From the IMG/VR virus record IMGVR_UViG_3300010293_000018, positions 1 to 36,778 of that record: DNA of 36,778 nt; one strand, written 5' to 3'. The stretch's first letter is position 1. Each line of letters opens with the position of its first letter. The notes below the pieces were generated by a model, which made no database searches, was not told the origin of the DNA, and saw only the letters and a program-made list of their open reading frames with translations. The stretch is from a virus. This document shows, one piece after another, positions 8,442 to 15,442 of this stretch. Position numbers and translations under genes: made by a program.

Positions 8442-9767
8442 GTGGGATTGCAACTTAAGCCTCATCAAATCGAGGCACTTGAAAAGATGAAGATTGGTTG
8501 CATCCTTAAGGGAGGTGTTGGCTCTGGAAAGAGTATCACCTCCCTTGCCTACTACTTTGAACTTAATGGTGGGGAGGTAACCGGTCCTTATCTTAAGCCT
8601 ATGGTCGGAAGACCCAAAGATTTGTATATAATAACTACAGCTAGAAAACGAGATACCCTGGAATGGATAGGGGAACTCACAAATTTTTCAATGTTTCCAG
8701 ATCCGAGTGTTTCTAGGTATAAACATAAGATTGTAATAGATTCATGGAATAACATAAAAAAGTATGTAGATGTTAAATCGTCCTTCTTTATATTCGACGA
8801 ACAACGTGTAATCGGTTATGGAGCCTGGACAAAATCGTTTTTGAAGATTGCGAAGCATAATGACTGGGTATTACTAACTGCGACACCTGGTGATACATGG
8901 AGCGACTATATCCCAGTGTTTATAGCGAATGGTCATTTCAGAAACAAGAGCGATTTTTATGACCAACATGCTGTATTTTCAAGGTTTAGTAAATACCCGA
9001 TGATAGAAAGGTATATAAACGAAGGGCGCCTCTTAAAGTATAGGAATGATATTTTAATAGAGATGCAAGACGAGAGACACACGATACCACATCATGAAAC
9101 TATAATTACAGAGTATGATAGGCACTTGTACAATCATATTACAAAAACGAGATGGAATGTGTACAAAGACAAGCCTATTGAAACTGCTAGTGAATTCTGT
9201 TTTACTTTAAGAAGGGTTGTAAACTCTGATTATAGCAGAGTTGAAGCTGTCCATTCAATACTTTTAAAACATCCAAAAGCTATTATATTCTATTCGTATG
9301 ACTATGAATTGGATATTCTGAGAGGGTTGTTTAGCGAGTTCTACGACACCGCTATTTGGGATGAGAACAGAAAAGAAAAAATCCCCGACGGCGAAAATTG
9401 GCTGTACTTTGTAAAGGACCCATTCCAAATGACGGAATGGAACGGGCATAAACACGAGGCTATCCCAGATTCTGAAAAATGGGTTTATCTCGTGGAGTAT
9501 ATCGCTGGTAGTGAGGGTTGGAACTGTATCGTTACAGACACGATCATATTCTATTCCCAAAACTACTCTTTTAGAACGGAAACGCAGGCCGCCGGGAGAA
9601 TCGACAGAATGAATACTCCCTTCACCGACCTATTCTATTTTCATTTCAGAAGTAACTCTAAAATCGACATGGCCATACGAGACGCCTATAAGCGAAAGAA
9701 GAGATTTAATGAAATGAAATTTGCTCCAGTGTTTAAAAAAAATACTATTGATCCAAAAGGAGAGTAA
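8442..9767 (+). CDS. SF2 DNA helicase (DEAD/SNF2-like)
   Basis: This gene encodes 441 residues with a GTG start at 8442; TTG 8448 with AGGGAG at 8437 is an equally good alternative. Motif I is GGVGSGKS (K30), motif II DEQR (D119, E120), motif III TATP (146-149) and motif VI QAAGRIDR (Q382-R389). An early PHQ (P7-H8-Q9) is a Q-motif-like adenine contact. These are the standard ATP-binding and arginine-finger motifs of superfamily 2. Phage enzymes of this size act in replication initiation, fork remodelling or recombination. It lies in the replication module after the polymerase and SSB candidate. The C-terminus is basic (RKKRFNEMKFAPVFKKN), which fits DNA contact. DEQR instead of DEAH/DEAD is a common phage variant. 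Confidence 0.92.
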   Translation: MGLQLKPHQIEALEKMKIGCILKGGVGSGKSITSLAYYFELNGGEVTGPYLKPMVGRPKDLYIITTARKRDTLEWIGELTNFSMFPDPSVSRYKHKIVIDSWNNIKKYVDVKSSFFIFDEQRVIGYGAWTKSFLKIAKHNDWVLLTATPGDTWSDYIPVFIANGHFRNKSDFYDQHAVFSRFSKYPMIERYINEGRLLKYRNDILIEMQDERHTIPHHETIITEYDRHLYNHITKTRWNVYKDKPIETASEFCFTLRRVVNSDYSRVEAVHSILLKHPKAIIFYSYDYELDILRGLFSEFYDTAIWDENRKEKIPDGENWLYFVKDPFQMTEWNGHKHEAIPDSEKWVYLVEYIAGSEGWNCIVTDTIIFYSQNYSFRTETQAAGRIDRMNTPFTDLFYFHFRSNSKIDMAIRDAYKRKKRFNEMKFAPVFKKNTIDPKGE

Positions 9768-9768
9768 C

Positions 9769-9978
9769 ATGAAAAAAGTATTCACAGCGACTTTCGTCAG
9801 AACGATCGAAGCAAACGGAAAGTATCACAGCGTTCCCCAGAAGCGACGTGTTCGCGGACACACCTACGGTGACGCTCTCGCCCGAATTCGGAAATTGTTT
9901 GGTTATGAGGTCTCCGACATCCATATCCTGCCGTTCAAGAAGAAAAACATCTTCTCGTTCCTTAAGAAAAAGAAGTAG
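9769..9978 (+). CDS. Small very basic protein
   Basis: This gene encodes 69 residues, from ATG 9769 with AAAGGAGAG just upstream; the in-frame start at 9721 is inside the helicase gene. The product (MKKVFTATFVRTIEANGKYHSVPQKRRVRGHTYGDALARIRKLFGYEVSDIHILPFKKKN...) is lysine- and arginine-rich, with a lysine-only tail. Codons end mostly in C or G, unlike the AT-rich genes on both sides. I do not recognise the family. The charge suggests RNA or DNA binding, which is inference. No cysteines or membrane helix. Confidence 0.7.
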   Translation: MKKVFTATFVRTIEANGKYHSVPQKRRVRGHTYGDALARIRKLFGYEVSDIHILPFKKKNIFSFLKKKK

Positions 9979-9983
9979 TCGTC

Positions 9984-10220
9984 ATGGTCGTCAAATACGA
10001 CCGCTGGAATAGACGTTTAGGCAAAGAATCAACCATGATAACAGAAACAAAACTCTTCGTTGTTACCAGCGGTTACAAGTTCAGATACGTTGACTCATAT
10101 TTTACTCAGGAATCTTTGTCGGATGCAATAAATGATAGGAAGATACTAAGAGATACTATCGAAATAAAGAGCTCTAAAGTAAGAAAAATATATGTGAAAG
10201 AGGGAGACTGGAATGAATAA
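9984..10220 (+). CDS. Small hypothetical protein
   Basis: This gene encodes 78 residues. ATG 9984 follows the previous stop by five bases but has only a weak ribosome site; ATG 10035 (61 residues) is an alternative start. The body reads TKLFVVTSGYKFRYVDSYFTQESLSDAINDRKILRDTIEIKSSKVRKIYVKEGDWNE, a compact mixed alpha/beta sequence without known motifs. The stop overlaps the next ATG by eight bases, which supports coupled expression. Family unknown. Confidence 0.55.
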   Translation: MVVKYDRWNRRLGKESTMITETKLFVVTSGYKFRYVDSYFTQESLSDAINDRKILRDTIEIKSSKVRKIYVKEGDWNE

Positions 10221-10470
10221 CGGATACGATGGGGCATGCTTCAGAGTCCCAGTAGAAGAAAAAAGCTTCAGCGTTGGACAAAAAGTCGTCATCCTTGATA
10301 AGGAAACAAATCCGAAAAAACTGCATGGGGTCGTCGGGGTTATCGTATCATATGATCCGAAAATTGGCTACGCTGTGAAAGTCCCATACAGCGAAGTCGC
10401 ATATTACGGATTTGAGTACAGCGAACTCATGGCTGTCCCTGGAGATCAAGATGAGTCAGAAAAAAAATAA
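10213..10470 (+). CDS. Small beta-rich hypothetical protein (KOW/SH3-like?)
   Basis: This gene encodes 85 residues, with GAGGGAGA upstream of ATG 10213. The segment FSVGQKVVILDKETNPKKLHGVVGVIVSYDPKIGYAVKVPYSE resembles small SH3/KOW-type barrels (VGQ-x-V-x(5)-G-x-VG-x-V-x-Y). Such folds often bind nucleic acid or proteins, but no family can be named with confidence. The C-terminus is acidic (DQDESEKK). It overlaps both neighbours, so it belongs to the same operon. Confidence 0.65.
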   Translation: MNNGYDGACFRVPVEEKSFSVGQKVVILDKETNPKKLHGVVGVIVSYDPKIGYAVKVPYSEVAYYGFEYSELMAVPGDQDESEKK

Positions 10471-10816
10471 AGAGCACAAATCCTCTTCGCTTCTTCAGCT
10501 CGATCCATCGGATTATTCAGCACTCAAGTATACCATGAGAAATTTTGGCTTCATGCCAAATAAGTATCTCAGCATGGACTGCTGGGTAACTTGGATGAAG
10601 GAGCTCAATGAACTCAGACTCGGCAGGATTGATATTTTGTCAGAAGCTGATAGAAAATTTCGCGAACATATTCAAGCCCAAAGAGAGAACAGCGCTTTAA
10701 ACATACTTGGTTCATTGCACGGTTTCATCGGCTCTAGAGCATATCATGCCGGCCCGAGGTTTCCACGTATGACAAGAAAAGAAAAAAGAAAGAAAACGAG
10801 GCCCTATGATCGATGA
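10451..10816 (+). CDS. Small hypothetical protein with basic tail
   Basis: This gene encodes 121 residues. ATG 10451 has GGAG seven bases upstream and overlaps the end of the previous gene; the in-frame ATG 10412 is less likely. The sequence is helical, with a central LSMDCWVTWMKELNELRLGRIDIL and a C-terminal basic stretch (TRKEKRKKTRPYDR) that may bind nucleic acid. No motif is recognised. Its stop region overlaps the following ATG (ATGA-type). Confidence 0.6.
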   Translation: MSQKKNKEHKSSSLLQLDPSDYSALKYTMRNFGFMPNKYLSMDCWVTWMKELNELRLGRIDILSEADRKFREHIQAQRENSALNILGSLHGFIGSRAYHAGPRFPRMTRKEKRKKTRPYDR

Positions 10817-11223
10817 AAAAGATATATTACGTCGCTAAGATAAGCGACGGCGCCTGTGTAAATCCATGGCTTTTGGAGATGGCAAACGAATTCGAAAGTT
10901 TCGAACTCCTAGCTGTTACAACAAGCTCTCGTATAATCAAATCGGTTCATGATTCTCCGACCAAAACGATTGATATTGAAACAGAACCAACAGCATATCA
11001 ATTGTCTTTCTCTTTGTATGAGTCTGAAATTACTCGTCTAAAGGAGAATCTAAAGATCATGTCCTCACCAGATTATATCAAGAATCTCCTTGGAAAGTCC
11101 TACAATAAAGATAATGAATACTCCAAGATGAGGATAGAAGCCCATAAAAAAGTAACCTCGGATAATATTGCTCTTATAAACAAGAAACTCGATCTTTTGA
11201 AAAAATACACTAGTTCTTGGTAG
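10813..11223 (+). CDS. Hypothetical protein with C-terminal coiled coil
   Basis: This gene encodes 136 residues and overlaps the previous stop. It has a beta-rich N-terminal half (IYYVAKISDGACVNPWLLEM...FELLAVTTSSRII) and a long charged helical C-terminal half (about residues 75-136), probably a coiled coil. I do not recognise it. It ends the coupled small-gene run before the non-coding structured region at 11265. Confidence 0.6.
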   Translation: MKKIYYVAKISDGACVNPWLLEMANEFESFELLAVTTSSRIIKSVHDSPTKTIDIETEPTAYQLSFSLYESEITRLKENLKIMSSPDYIKNLLGKSYNKDNEYSKMRIEAHKKVTSDNIALINKKLDLLKKYTSSW

Positions 11224-11264
11224 ATTGATTTTCCGGAAAGGATGACATCATGATTCAACTAGTT

Positions 11265-11735
11265 GTTCTGGCGCGACGAACGGGTCGTCGGGCATGCCGG
11301 ACTATTGAAATGATTCGAATTCCTCATTCGCAATAATACAATTGAATAGCGGGTTGGACCTTCGTTGGGCCCATACAAAAACCCGCCTGTAGTGGTAGGA
11401 AAGCTCGCTTGCGACCGTGAGCCGCGCCGAGACCTTTAAAGTATGCGAGTTGAACTCCATCGCCACAAATAAGCGACTCTCCATTACCCGGTGTCCCGAT
11501 ATGTCGCGTCGGCCCTACGACACCGCGGACCATCGTTTCACTGCCGCGCGGCCAGGTGGCTCGCGGCGAGGTCTGGTAGAGAGCATCCCCTAAGATCAGG
11601 AACAGAGAACAGGGATAGATAGCCGCCAGACCCCCAACCCCGAAGTCCCTAGTGGTAGAGATAGGCCACTCCATGGAACTCTTTAATGCCCCCGCACACA
11701 GATCGGCCCCGGGAGCGCCACGAGGGACTTTTTTG
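11265..11735 (+). ncRNA. Large structured non-coding RNA candidate (about 470 nt)
   Basis: No credible gene lies between 11224 and 11763. The segment is GC-rich against its AT-rich surroundings and is filled with local stems: CGACGA/TCGTCG (11274-11290); TATTG/CAATA enclosing AATGA/TCATT (11303-11335); GCGGGTT/AACCCGC (11349-11386); GCTCGC/GTGAGC (11403-11422); CGGTGTC/GACACCG enclosing CCGA/TCGG (11489-11525); GCCGCG/CGCGGC enclosing GCC/GGC (11543-11567); AAGTCCCT/AGGGACTT enclosing AGTGG/CCACT (11643-11730). The last stem runs into six Ts, so transcription likely ends there. This looks like an ornate phage RNA of the size class of ROOL or GOLLD RNAs; I cannot assign it to either from memory. 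The + orientation is inferred from the T-run and from the gene strand. Confidence 0.65.
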
Positions 11736-11739
11736 TTTT
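11643..11739 (+). terminator. Terminator closing the structured RNA
   Basis: Arms AAGTCCCT (11643-11650) and AGGGACTT (11723-11730) form an 8-bp outer stem holding an inner hairpin AGTGG/CCACT (11651-11670). TTTTTTGTTTT follows. It is unusual in enclosing about 70 bases, so it is both a 3' domain of the RNA and a probable intrinsic terminator. Confidence 0.55.
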
Positions 11740-11763
11740 AAATCCATAAAAGGAGAAATGAAA

Positions 11764-12240
11764 ATGCCACTACCTCATACATCTCGCTTCGAGGACATCT
11801 TGATAATGCTATCATATGGTATGGTAAAGAAACCCTGGCTTTACTATATTCTTAGCATTGTTTGGGGTCTTCCTCTCACTATCATTGGATATTTACTAGC
11901 ACTAGTCTTGCTTCCTTTTGGGAAGCTGGAGAGAGTTGGTTTGACCTATTGTCTTATTCTGAACAGGGAAACATCCTGGGGAATGAGCATTGGGACGATG
12001 ATATTCATTGGTAGGAACTCCGTTGGAGATCGAAGGATGCTCGAACACGAGTATGGCCACACTTTCCAAAATGCCATATTTGGTCCATTTACTCTGTTTC
12101 TTGTTTCCATACCAAGTGCTGTAAGATTTTGGATTAGACAATATATGTATGCTCATGGAAAAACCCCGAAAACAGACTATGATTCTGTATGGTTTGAGGG
12201 TAGCGCATCAAAAATAGGACTCTTCACAATACCGTTTTAA
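11764..12240 (+). CDS. Membrane protein with HEYGH metalloprotease-like motif
   Basis: This gene encodes 158 residues. ATG 11764 lies 8 bases after GGAG; ATG 11758 is too close to the ribosome site, and the in-frame start at 11686 is inside the RNA. Hydrophobic segments lie at about residues 24-53 (LYYILSIVWGLPLTIIGYLLALVLLP) and about 105-120. Between them is LEHEYGHTFQN with H95-E96-Y-G-H99, the HExxH zinc motif. The C-terminal VWFEGSASKIG supplies E in WFEG-x-A, a plausible third ligand. I recognise this small family (HEYGHT-x-Q, GP, SIPSA-x-R, WFEGTASK) from bacteria and phages, but no substrate is known. It follows the structured RNA directly and has a strong AAAGGAGA site. Confidence 0.75.
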   Translation: MPLPHTSRFEDILIMLSYGMVKKPWLYYILSIVWGLPLTIIGYLLALVLLPFGKLERVGLTYCLILNRETSWGMSIGTMIFIGRNSVGDRRMLEHEYGHTFQNAIFGPFTLFLVSIPSAVRFWIRQYMYAHGKTPKTDYDSVWFEGSASKIGLFTIPF

Positions 12241-12252
12241 AAAGGAGAAATC

Positions 12253-12378
12253 ATGGAGAAATTCGAAATCAAAGAAGAAGGAATGAAAGACCCTCATCAA
12301 CTCAAGAACGACTACCAAAAACACGCCTATGAACAAATTCGAGCGTGGGCGAACGCCGCGATTGCTCGACACACCTAG
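12253..12378 (+). CDS. Small 41-residue protein
   Basis: ATG 12253 has a perfect AAAGGAGA leader (AAAGGAGAAATC) 13 bases after the previous gene and stops at TAG 12376. The product MEKFEIKEEGMKDPHQLKND... is charged and helical. The same leader precedes the 12589, 13170 and 13636 genes, which supports real translation. After the TAG, the +1 frame stays open to 12504 (SFREMPWWQFLSAQFHLL...), so a frameshift or lost reading frame is possible. Family unknown. Confidence 0.5.
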   Translation: MEKFEIKEEGMKDPHQLKNDYQKHAYEQIRAWANAAIARHT

Positions 12379-12588
12379 TTTCAGAGAAATGCCGTGGTGG
12401 CAATTCCTCAGCGCGCAGTTTCACCTCCTCCTTTCGCTCTGGACCATTGCGTCCCCGAAAACCCCCATGCCTGGGGTTTTTAACTCAGCGCCTACGCCTT
12501 AAAGTAGTAAAGGTCTGTTCTTCCGTCGCCTCCACGATCTCTAACAGGCTTTACTCGCCACGACAATTTCATTTTTAAAGGAGAAATC
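12379..12588 (+). ncRNA. Second structured intergenic segment
   Basis: These 210 bases hold no convincing gene. They contain an AAAACCCC/GGGGTTTT hairpin (12458-12480) and a nested stem AGTAAAG/CTTTACT (12506-12555) enclosing CTGTT/AACAG. The GC content is higher than in the flanking genes. It may be a small RNA, or a processed leader of the 12589 gene. It could also be a decayed gene. Confidence 0.35.
12458..12481 (+). terminator. Rho-independent terminator
   Basis: AAAACCCC (12458-12465), loop CATGCCT, GGGGTTTT (12473-12480), then T. The 8-bp stem with flanking A and T runs is the usual bidirectional terminator form. Confidence 0.65.
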
Positions 12589-13173
12589 ATGGATAAAAAA
12601 CAAACGCCCGTAGATCTTGATTTTGAAGAATTGAATCGGGATTTTGCAGAACGTCGAAAACAGGAACTTGACGCCTGTGGTTTTGGTTCGGAGACTCTGA
12701 GATTGGCTAGGGAAAAAAGAGATAACGAAAGACTTAGACGATTTCAAGAGGCCCCACGTGTTTACGCTATTTACCTTTTTGATAAAAAGGCTTTCAAAAA
12801 GTTTCCGTATCTGTTTTTGGAAAAGGCAGCCTTTACAAATCTTGTCACAAAATTCTATCCGAGGGCATGCAGTGCAATCTTGACAAATCGAAACGGCATG
12901 TCGGAAAATGGCTCATACCCAATCGTGGTTCTGCAAGCGATCATGCTCGATGTTTCAGATGATATTTACCAAGACGATGGGGAAGTATATATTTGGAGCA
13001 AAAAGCAAAAAAAATACTATCAGGTTGGTGTGCTGAGGCACTCTTTCACATCATTGGATCCAAAACCATGGGCGACATTGGAATTTTTTGACGAACGGTT
13101 CTCGAAATCAAAAGTGGATGTTTTTGATGTCTTTTGCGAGATGTCGAAAGGACCCTTGAAGGAGAAATCATGA
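12589..13173 (+). CDS. Hypothetical protein
   Basis: This gene encodes 194 residues, with AAAGGAGAAATC before the ATG. The N-terminal 60 residues are a charged helix (FEELNRDFAERRKQELDACGF...LRLAREKRDNERLRRF). The rest is a globular mixed alpha/beta domain with DGEVYIWSKKQKKYYQVGVLRH, which looks like paired strands. No known motif, membrane helix or metal site. The last bases overlap the start of the 13170 gene, so the two are co-translated. Family not recognised. Confidence 0.7.
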   Translation: MDKKQTPVDLDFEELNRDFAERRKQELDACGFGSETLRLAREKRDNERLRRFQEAPRVYAIYLFDKKAFKKFPYLFLEKAAFTNLVTKFYPRACSAILTNRNGMSENGSYPIVVLQAIMLDVSDDIYQDDGEVYIWSKKQKKYYQVGVLRHSFTSLDPKPWATLEFFDERFSKSKVDVFDVFCEMSKGPLKEKS

Positions 13174-13586
13174 ATCAATGGAAGGTCGAAAAGACCATTG
13201 TTACAGCAGAGCAGTATCTCGGTATGATGAAAGAAATTATTGGGCGGCTAGAAAAGCGCGGTGTCAAAAAAATGTATACAACCAAGGAAGTTCTTGGCAT
13301 GCTCGATGTAGCCTCTGAGGCTGCCGGTATCGATCCAAAAAAACGTGTACAGATTCTTAAAGATTACTTTGGTAGTCTTGAGAACGCCTCTACGATAAAT
13401 GAGTACACTGTCGCAGAGGTTTTTACAATTTTGGACGCTGCCATTCTTGGTATCGTTCTGCCGCCACTTCGGAACCGAGAGCAGATCTTCGTTGACTTCG
13501 TTGCCGAGGTTGTTTTTAAAGCCTCCAAATCAACGGGTTGGCCGTTGCTTAAGAGCGGGAATCCCAATTCCTTGAGAGTGTCCTGA
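13170..13586 (+). CDS. Hypothetical helical protein
   Basis: This gene encodes 138 residues, from ATG 13170 with AAGGAGAAATC; the in-frame ATG 13134 lies inside the neighbour and lacks a site. The sequence is mostly helical: TAEQYLGMMKEIIGRLEKRGVKKMYTTKEVLGMLDVASEAAG, then VAEVFTILDAAILGIVLPPL. There is a possible internal repeat, since YTTKEVLGMLDVA (about residues 35-47) resembles YTVAEVFTILDAA (about 78-90). Function unknown. It overlaps the stop of the gene before it. Confidence 0.65.
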   Translation: MNQWKVEKTIVTAEQYLGMMKEIIGRLEKRGVKKMYTTKEVLGMLDVASEAAGIDPKKRVQILKDYFGSLENASTINEYTVAEVFTILDAAILGIVLPPLRNREQIFVDFVAEVVFKASKSTGWPLLKSGNPNSLRVS

Positions 13587-13635
13587 TTATGAACAATTCA
13601 AGATATTAGGCAAACTGCCATACTAAGGAGAAATC

Positions 13636-13833
13636 ATGTTCTATTATCTTTGCCACGGCATCGAGATCTATGCCGACGTGTTTTACAGAAGCGAAAAACT
13701 GATTCCCGCAGAGAAGAGATATTGTTCCTCCTGCGAAACCTGGGATCGATATCTTGGGGAGTTTGACAACGATTTTGAATTCAAGGAATCTTATCCAAAC
13801 TATATGAGCATCGAAGAGCATCATAATTCCTAA
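13636..13833 (+). CDS. Small protein with a CxxC pair
   Basis: This gene encodes 65 residues, with AAGGAGAAATC before ATG 13636. It contains YCSSCETWDRYLGEF. A single CxxC pair with nearby C6/H7 could hold a metal or mediate dimerisation, but one pair alone is weak evidence. The sequence is aromatic-rich and acidic. Family unknown. It is followed by a 33-base gap and the 13867 gene. Confidence 0.6.
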   Translation: MFYYLCHGIEIYADVFYRSEKLIPAEKRYCSSCETWDRYLGEFDNDFEFKESYPNYMSIEEHHNS

Positions 13834-13866
13834 GCTCAAAAAAATACAATCTGGGAGTGTGCAATC

Positions 13867-14481
13867 ATGACAACAATTTCGAAAGATCAAAGAAAGATTC
13901 AAGATTCGCTTTGGAAGCAAGAGCTTTGCCGTGTTGGAGCGCCGGTATTCCACATGAATGATATCTGGAAGATTTCCGGAATCGGTGGCGGATTCATTCT
14001 TGGCGGGATGCTCGAAATAGTGATGTATAGATCTGGAACAAGACTTTCGAAAGTCGTTCACGTAAACGACATCGAATTCGTCGGTGATCCGATTTATGCA
14101 ACACTCAATGAAGTCCGAAATCATCTCTACGAATCAAATTTGAGCATTAGTTCGATCGAAGAATACTGCTCAAATCTCGCGAAAGCTTGTCTGCCACCCG
14201 ATGAAGAAAGAGTTTGTGTTGCTCTTTACTCCGTCGCAAGGGACATTTTCAAACCTCACACCGGAAAGGTCATCTTCGATCGCGAAGATTACTGCTTCAA
14301 ATTCTTGAAAGCCCATGGGCATGAGACAGAGTCCATCACCATGGTCCGTTTTCAAGGACACCCAAACGTCCAAGACTCGATTCGTTTGACGATTCTGACG
14401 GGTGGAATCCCGATTGGGGTCTACGATATGATCTATAGATTCTATATGGGCATATCAAAACATTCATTAAAAGGAGAATAA
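13867..14481 (+). CDS. Hypothetical protein
   Basis: This gene encodes 204 residues, preceded by GGGAG about ten bases upstream. A glycine-rich stretch ISGIGGGFILGGMLEIVMY near residues 36-54 is hydrophobic, but is more likely a buried beta-hairpin than a membrane helix. It contains several cysteines (ELCRV, EYCSNLAKACLPP, RVCVAL) without regular spacing. No catalytic motif is recognised. It stands two bases before the 14484 gene, and the AAAAGGAGAA site of that gene is inside its last codons. Function unknown. Confidence 0.65.
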   Translation: MTTISKDQRKIQDSLWKQELCRVGAPVFHMNDIWKISGIGGGFILGGMLEIVMYRSGTRLSKVVHVNDIEFVGDPIYATLNEVRNHLYESNLSISSIEEYCSNLAKACLPPDEERVCVALYSVARDIFKPHTGKVIFDREDYCFKFLKAHGHETESITMVRFQGHPNVQDSIRLTILTGGIPIGVYDMIYRFYMGISKHSLKGE

Positions 14482-14483
14482 TC

Positions 14484-15218
14484 ATGGGCACTGACCCAAA
14501 GACTTTTCAAGAATCAACGGATTATCTCGTTTTCGCACAAACTCAGGTTCTTTACAGGGCTGTCTCTAAGCTAAGAGGCTCATTTATTTATGGTTCCCTC
14601 AACAAGATGAAAACCAGAAAAGATTCGACGCCTGGGTCAACAACTGACGAAATCATTGCGTTCTTTATTGTTGAACATGGAAAAGCCAATTTCAAGAACA
14701 TAAACGATATCGTCAATTCCCCGAAACACCTCGATGCATTCATATGCCGCATGGAGGAAGTATGGCCGGAAACACTCCATGTGTTTACCGGAAAGCAAGA
14801 CAAGTATAAAAACAATATTTTTTGTGGCGACAAGCTTGCCTTTAGCGATTCCCACAAAACGAATATTCTCTACACGGTTTATTTCAACGAAAGCACTCTC
14901 ACTTTCGAAGCAATTAGCGAAAGCGGAAAATACACAATGGCACCAAAACTTTGGGAAGAGGGCGAAGTTGTATCCAATGTTTTGACGGGCACCCATTTTT
15001 TTTGGGACGCAAAAGACCAGTGCTTCAAAAAAAGCAGCAGAAAAGAAAATAATTACTTCAAATGCATGAATTGCGGTGTTATTCGACTAGAAGACGGGCT
15101 CGAATGCCCGACGTGCGCCGCTCCTTGGGATATAAGCAGAAGACCTGGGATGCCTGATTCCAAAAGTTACTTGCAGACTGGAGAGTTCGCCTACGAAGGC
15201 GAAATCAAGAAGAAATGA
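14484..15218 (+). CDS. Hypothetical protein with C-terminal zinc ribbon
   Basis: This gene encodes 244 residues, with AAAAGGAGAATA before ATG 14484. The N-terminal 185 residues are unrecognised (IIAFFIVEHGKANFKNINDIV...). Residues about 192-215 form a zinc-ribbon-like pair: CMNCGVIRLEDG-x-ECPTC (CxxC, 11 residues, CxxC). The C-terminal tail is short and polar. Ribbons of this type bind zinc and often contact DNA, RNA or protein. The following gene is also a zinc ribbon and overlaps it (ATGA), so the two may work together, perhaps in regulation before the XRE gene. Confidence 0.65.
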   Translation: MGTDPKTFQESTDYLVFAQTQVLYRAVSKLRGSFIYGSLNKMKTRKDSTPGSTTDEIIAFFIVEHGKANFKNINDIVNSPKHLDAFICRMEEVWPETLHVFTGKQDKYKNNIFCGDKLAFSDSHKTNILYTVYFNESTLTFEAISESGKYTMAPKLWEEGEVVSNVLTGTHFFWDAKDQCFKKSSRKENNYFKCMNCGVIRLEDGLECPTCAAPWDISRRPGMPDSKSYLQTGEFAYEGEIKKK

Positions 15219-15442
15219 CCTTCGACAACCAAGACACTTGCGTCGTGTGTGGGGTATATGTTCCGGAAGGATCTATTGTCTGTCCACAATGTTTGAAACC
15301 GTTATCGGAAGATGACGTTGATCTCGTTACCGATGTTGAGGAGTTTGACGAAACTGTGAGTTTCGAAAAAATCCCAAAGCACAAAGCCGGTCATGTCGAT
15401 ACCGACAGGAAGGTGAAGTCAAATGCTAAAAAATGTCGATAG
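15215..15442 (+). CDS. Small zinc-ribbon protein
   Basis: This gene encodes 75 residues. ATG 15215 overlaps the previous TGA. The N-terminal half has CVVCGVYVPEGSIVCPQC, two CxxC knuckles typical of a rubredoxin-like zinc ribbon. The C-terminal half is acidic, then basic (KHKAGHVDTDRKVKSNAKKCR). Its last 20 bases overlap the XRE gene in another frame. The role is unknown; it may be an adaptor or nucleic-acid-binding protein. Confidence 0.65.
   Translation: MTFDNQDTCVVCGVYVPEGSIVCPQCLKPLSEDDVDLVTDVEEFDETVSFEKIPKHKAGHVDTDRKVKSNAKKCR

Noticed and set aside
11250-11336. 28-codon frame after GGAAAGGATGACATC
   Set aside because: It runs through two hairpins of the RNA candidate, has a poor ribosome site and no conserved features.
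11324-11674. 116-codon minus-strand frame in the structured region
   Set aside because: It has no ribosome site, and all other genes are on the plus strand. Openness is explained by GC-rich stems.
11265-11735. RNase P RNA, tmRNA or tRNA cluster
   Set aside because: The near-invariant GAGGAAAGTCC and ACAGAA elements of RNase P are not both present, and there is no GGTTCGAATCC-type T-arm or CCA end for tRNA or tmRNA.
12345-12578. 77-codon plus-strand frame
   Set aside because: It starts inside another gene without a ribosome site, runs across a terminator hairpin, and gives a low-complexity arginine/serine sequence.
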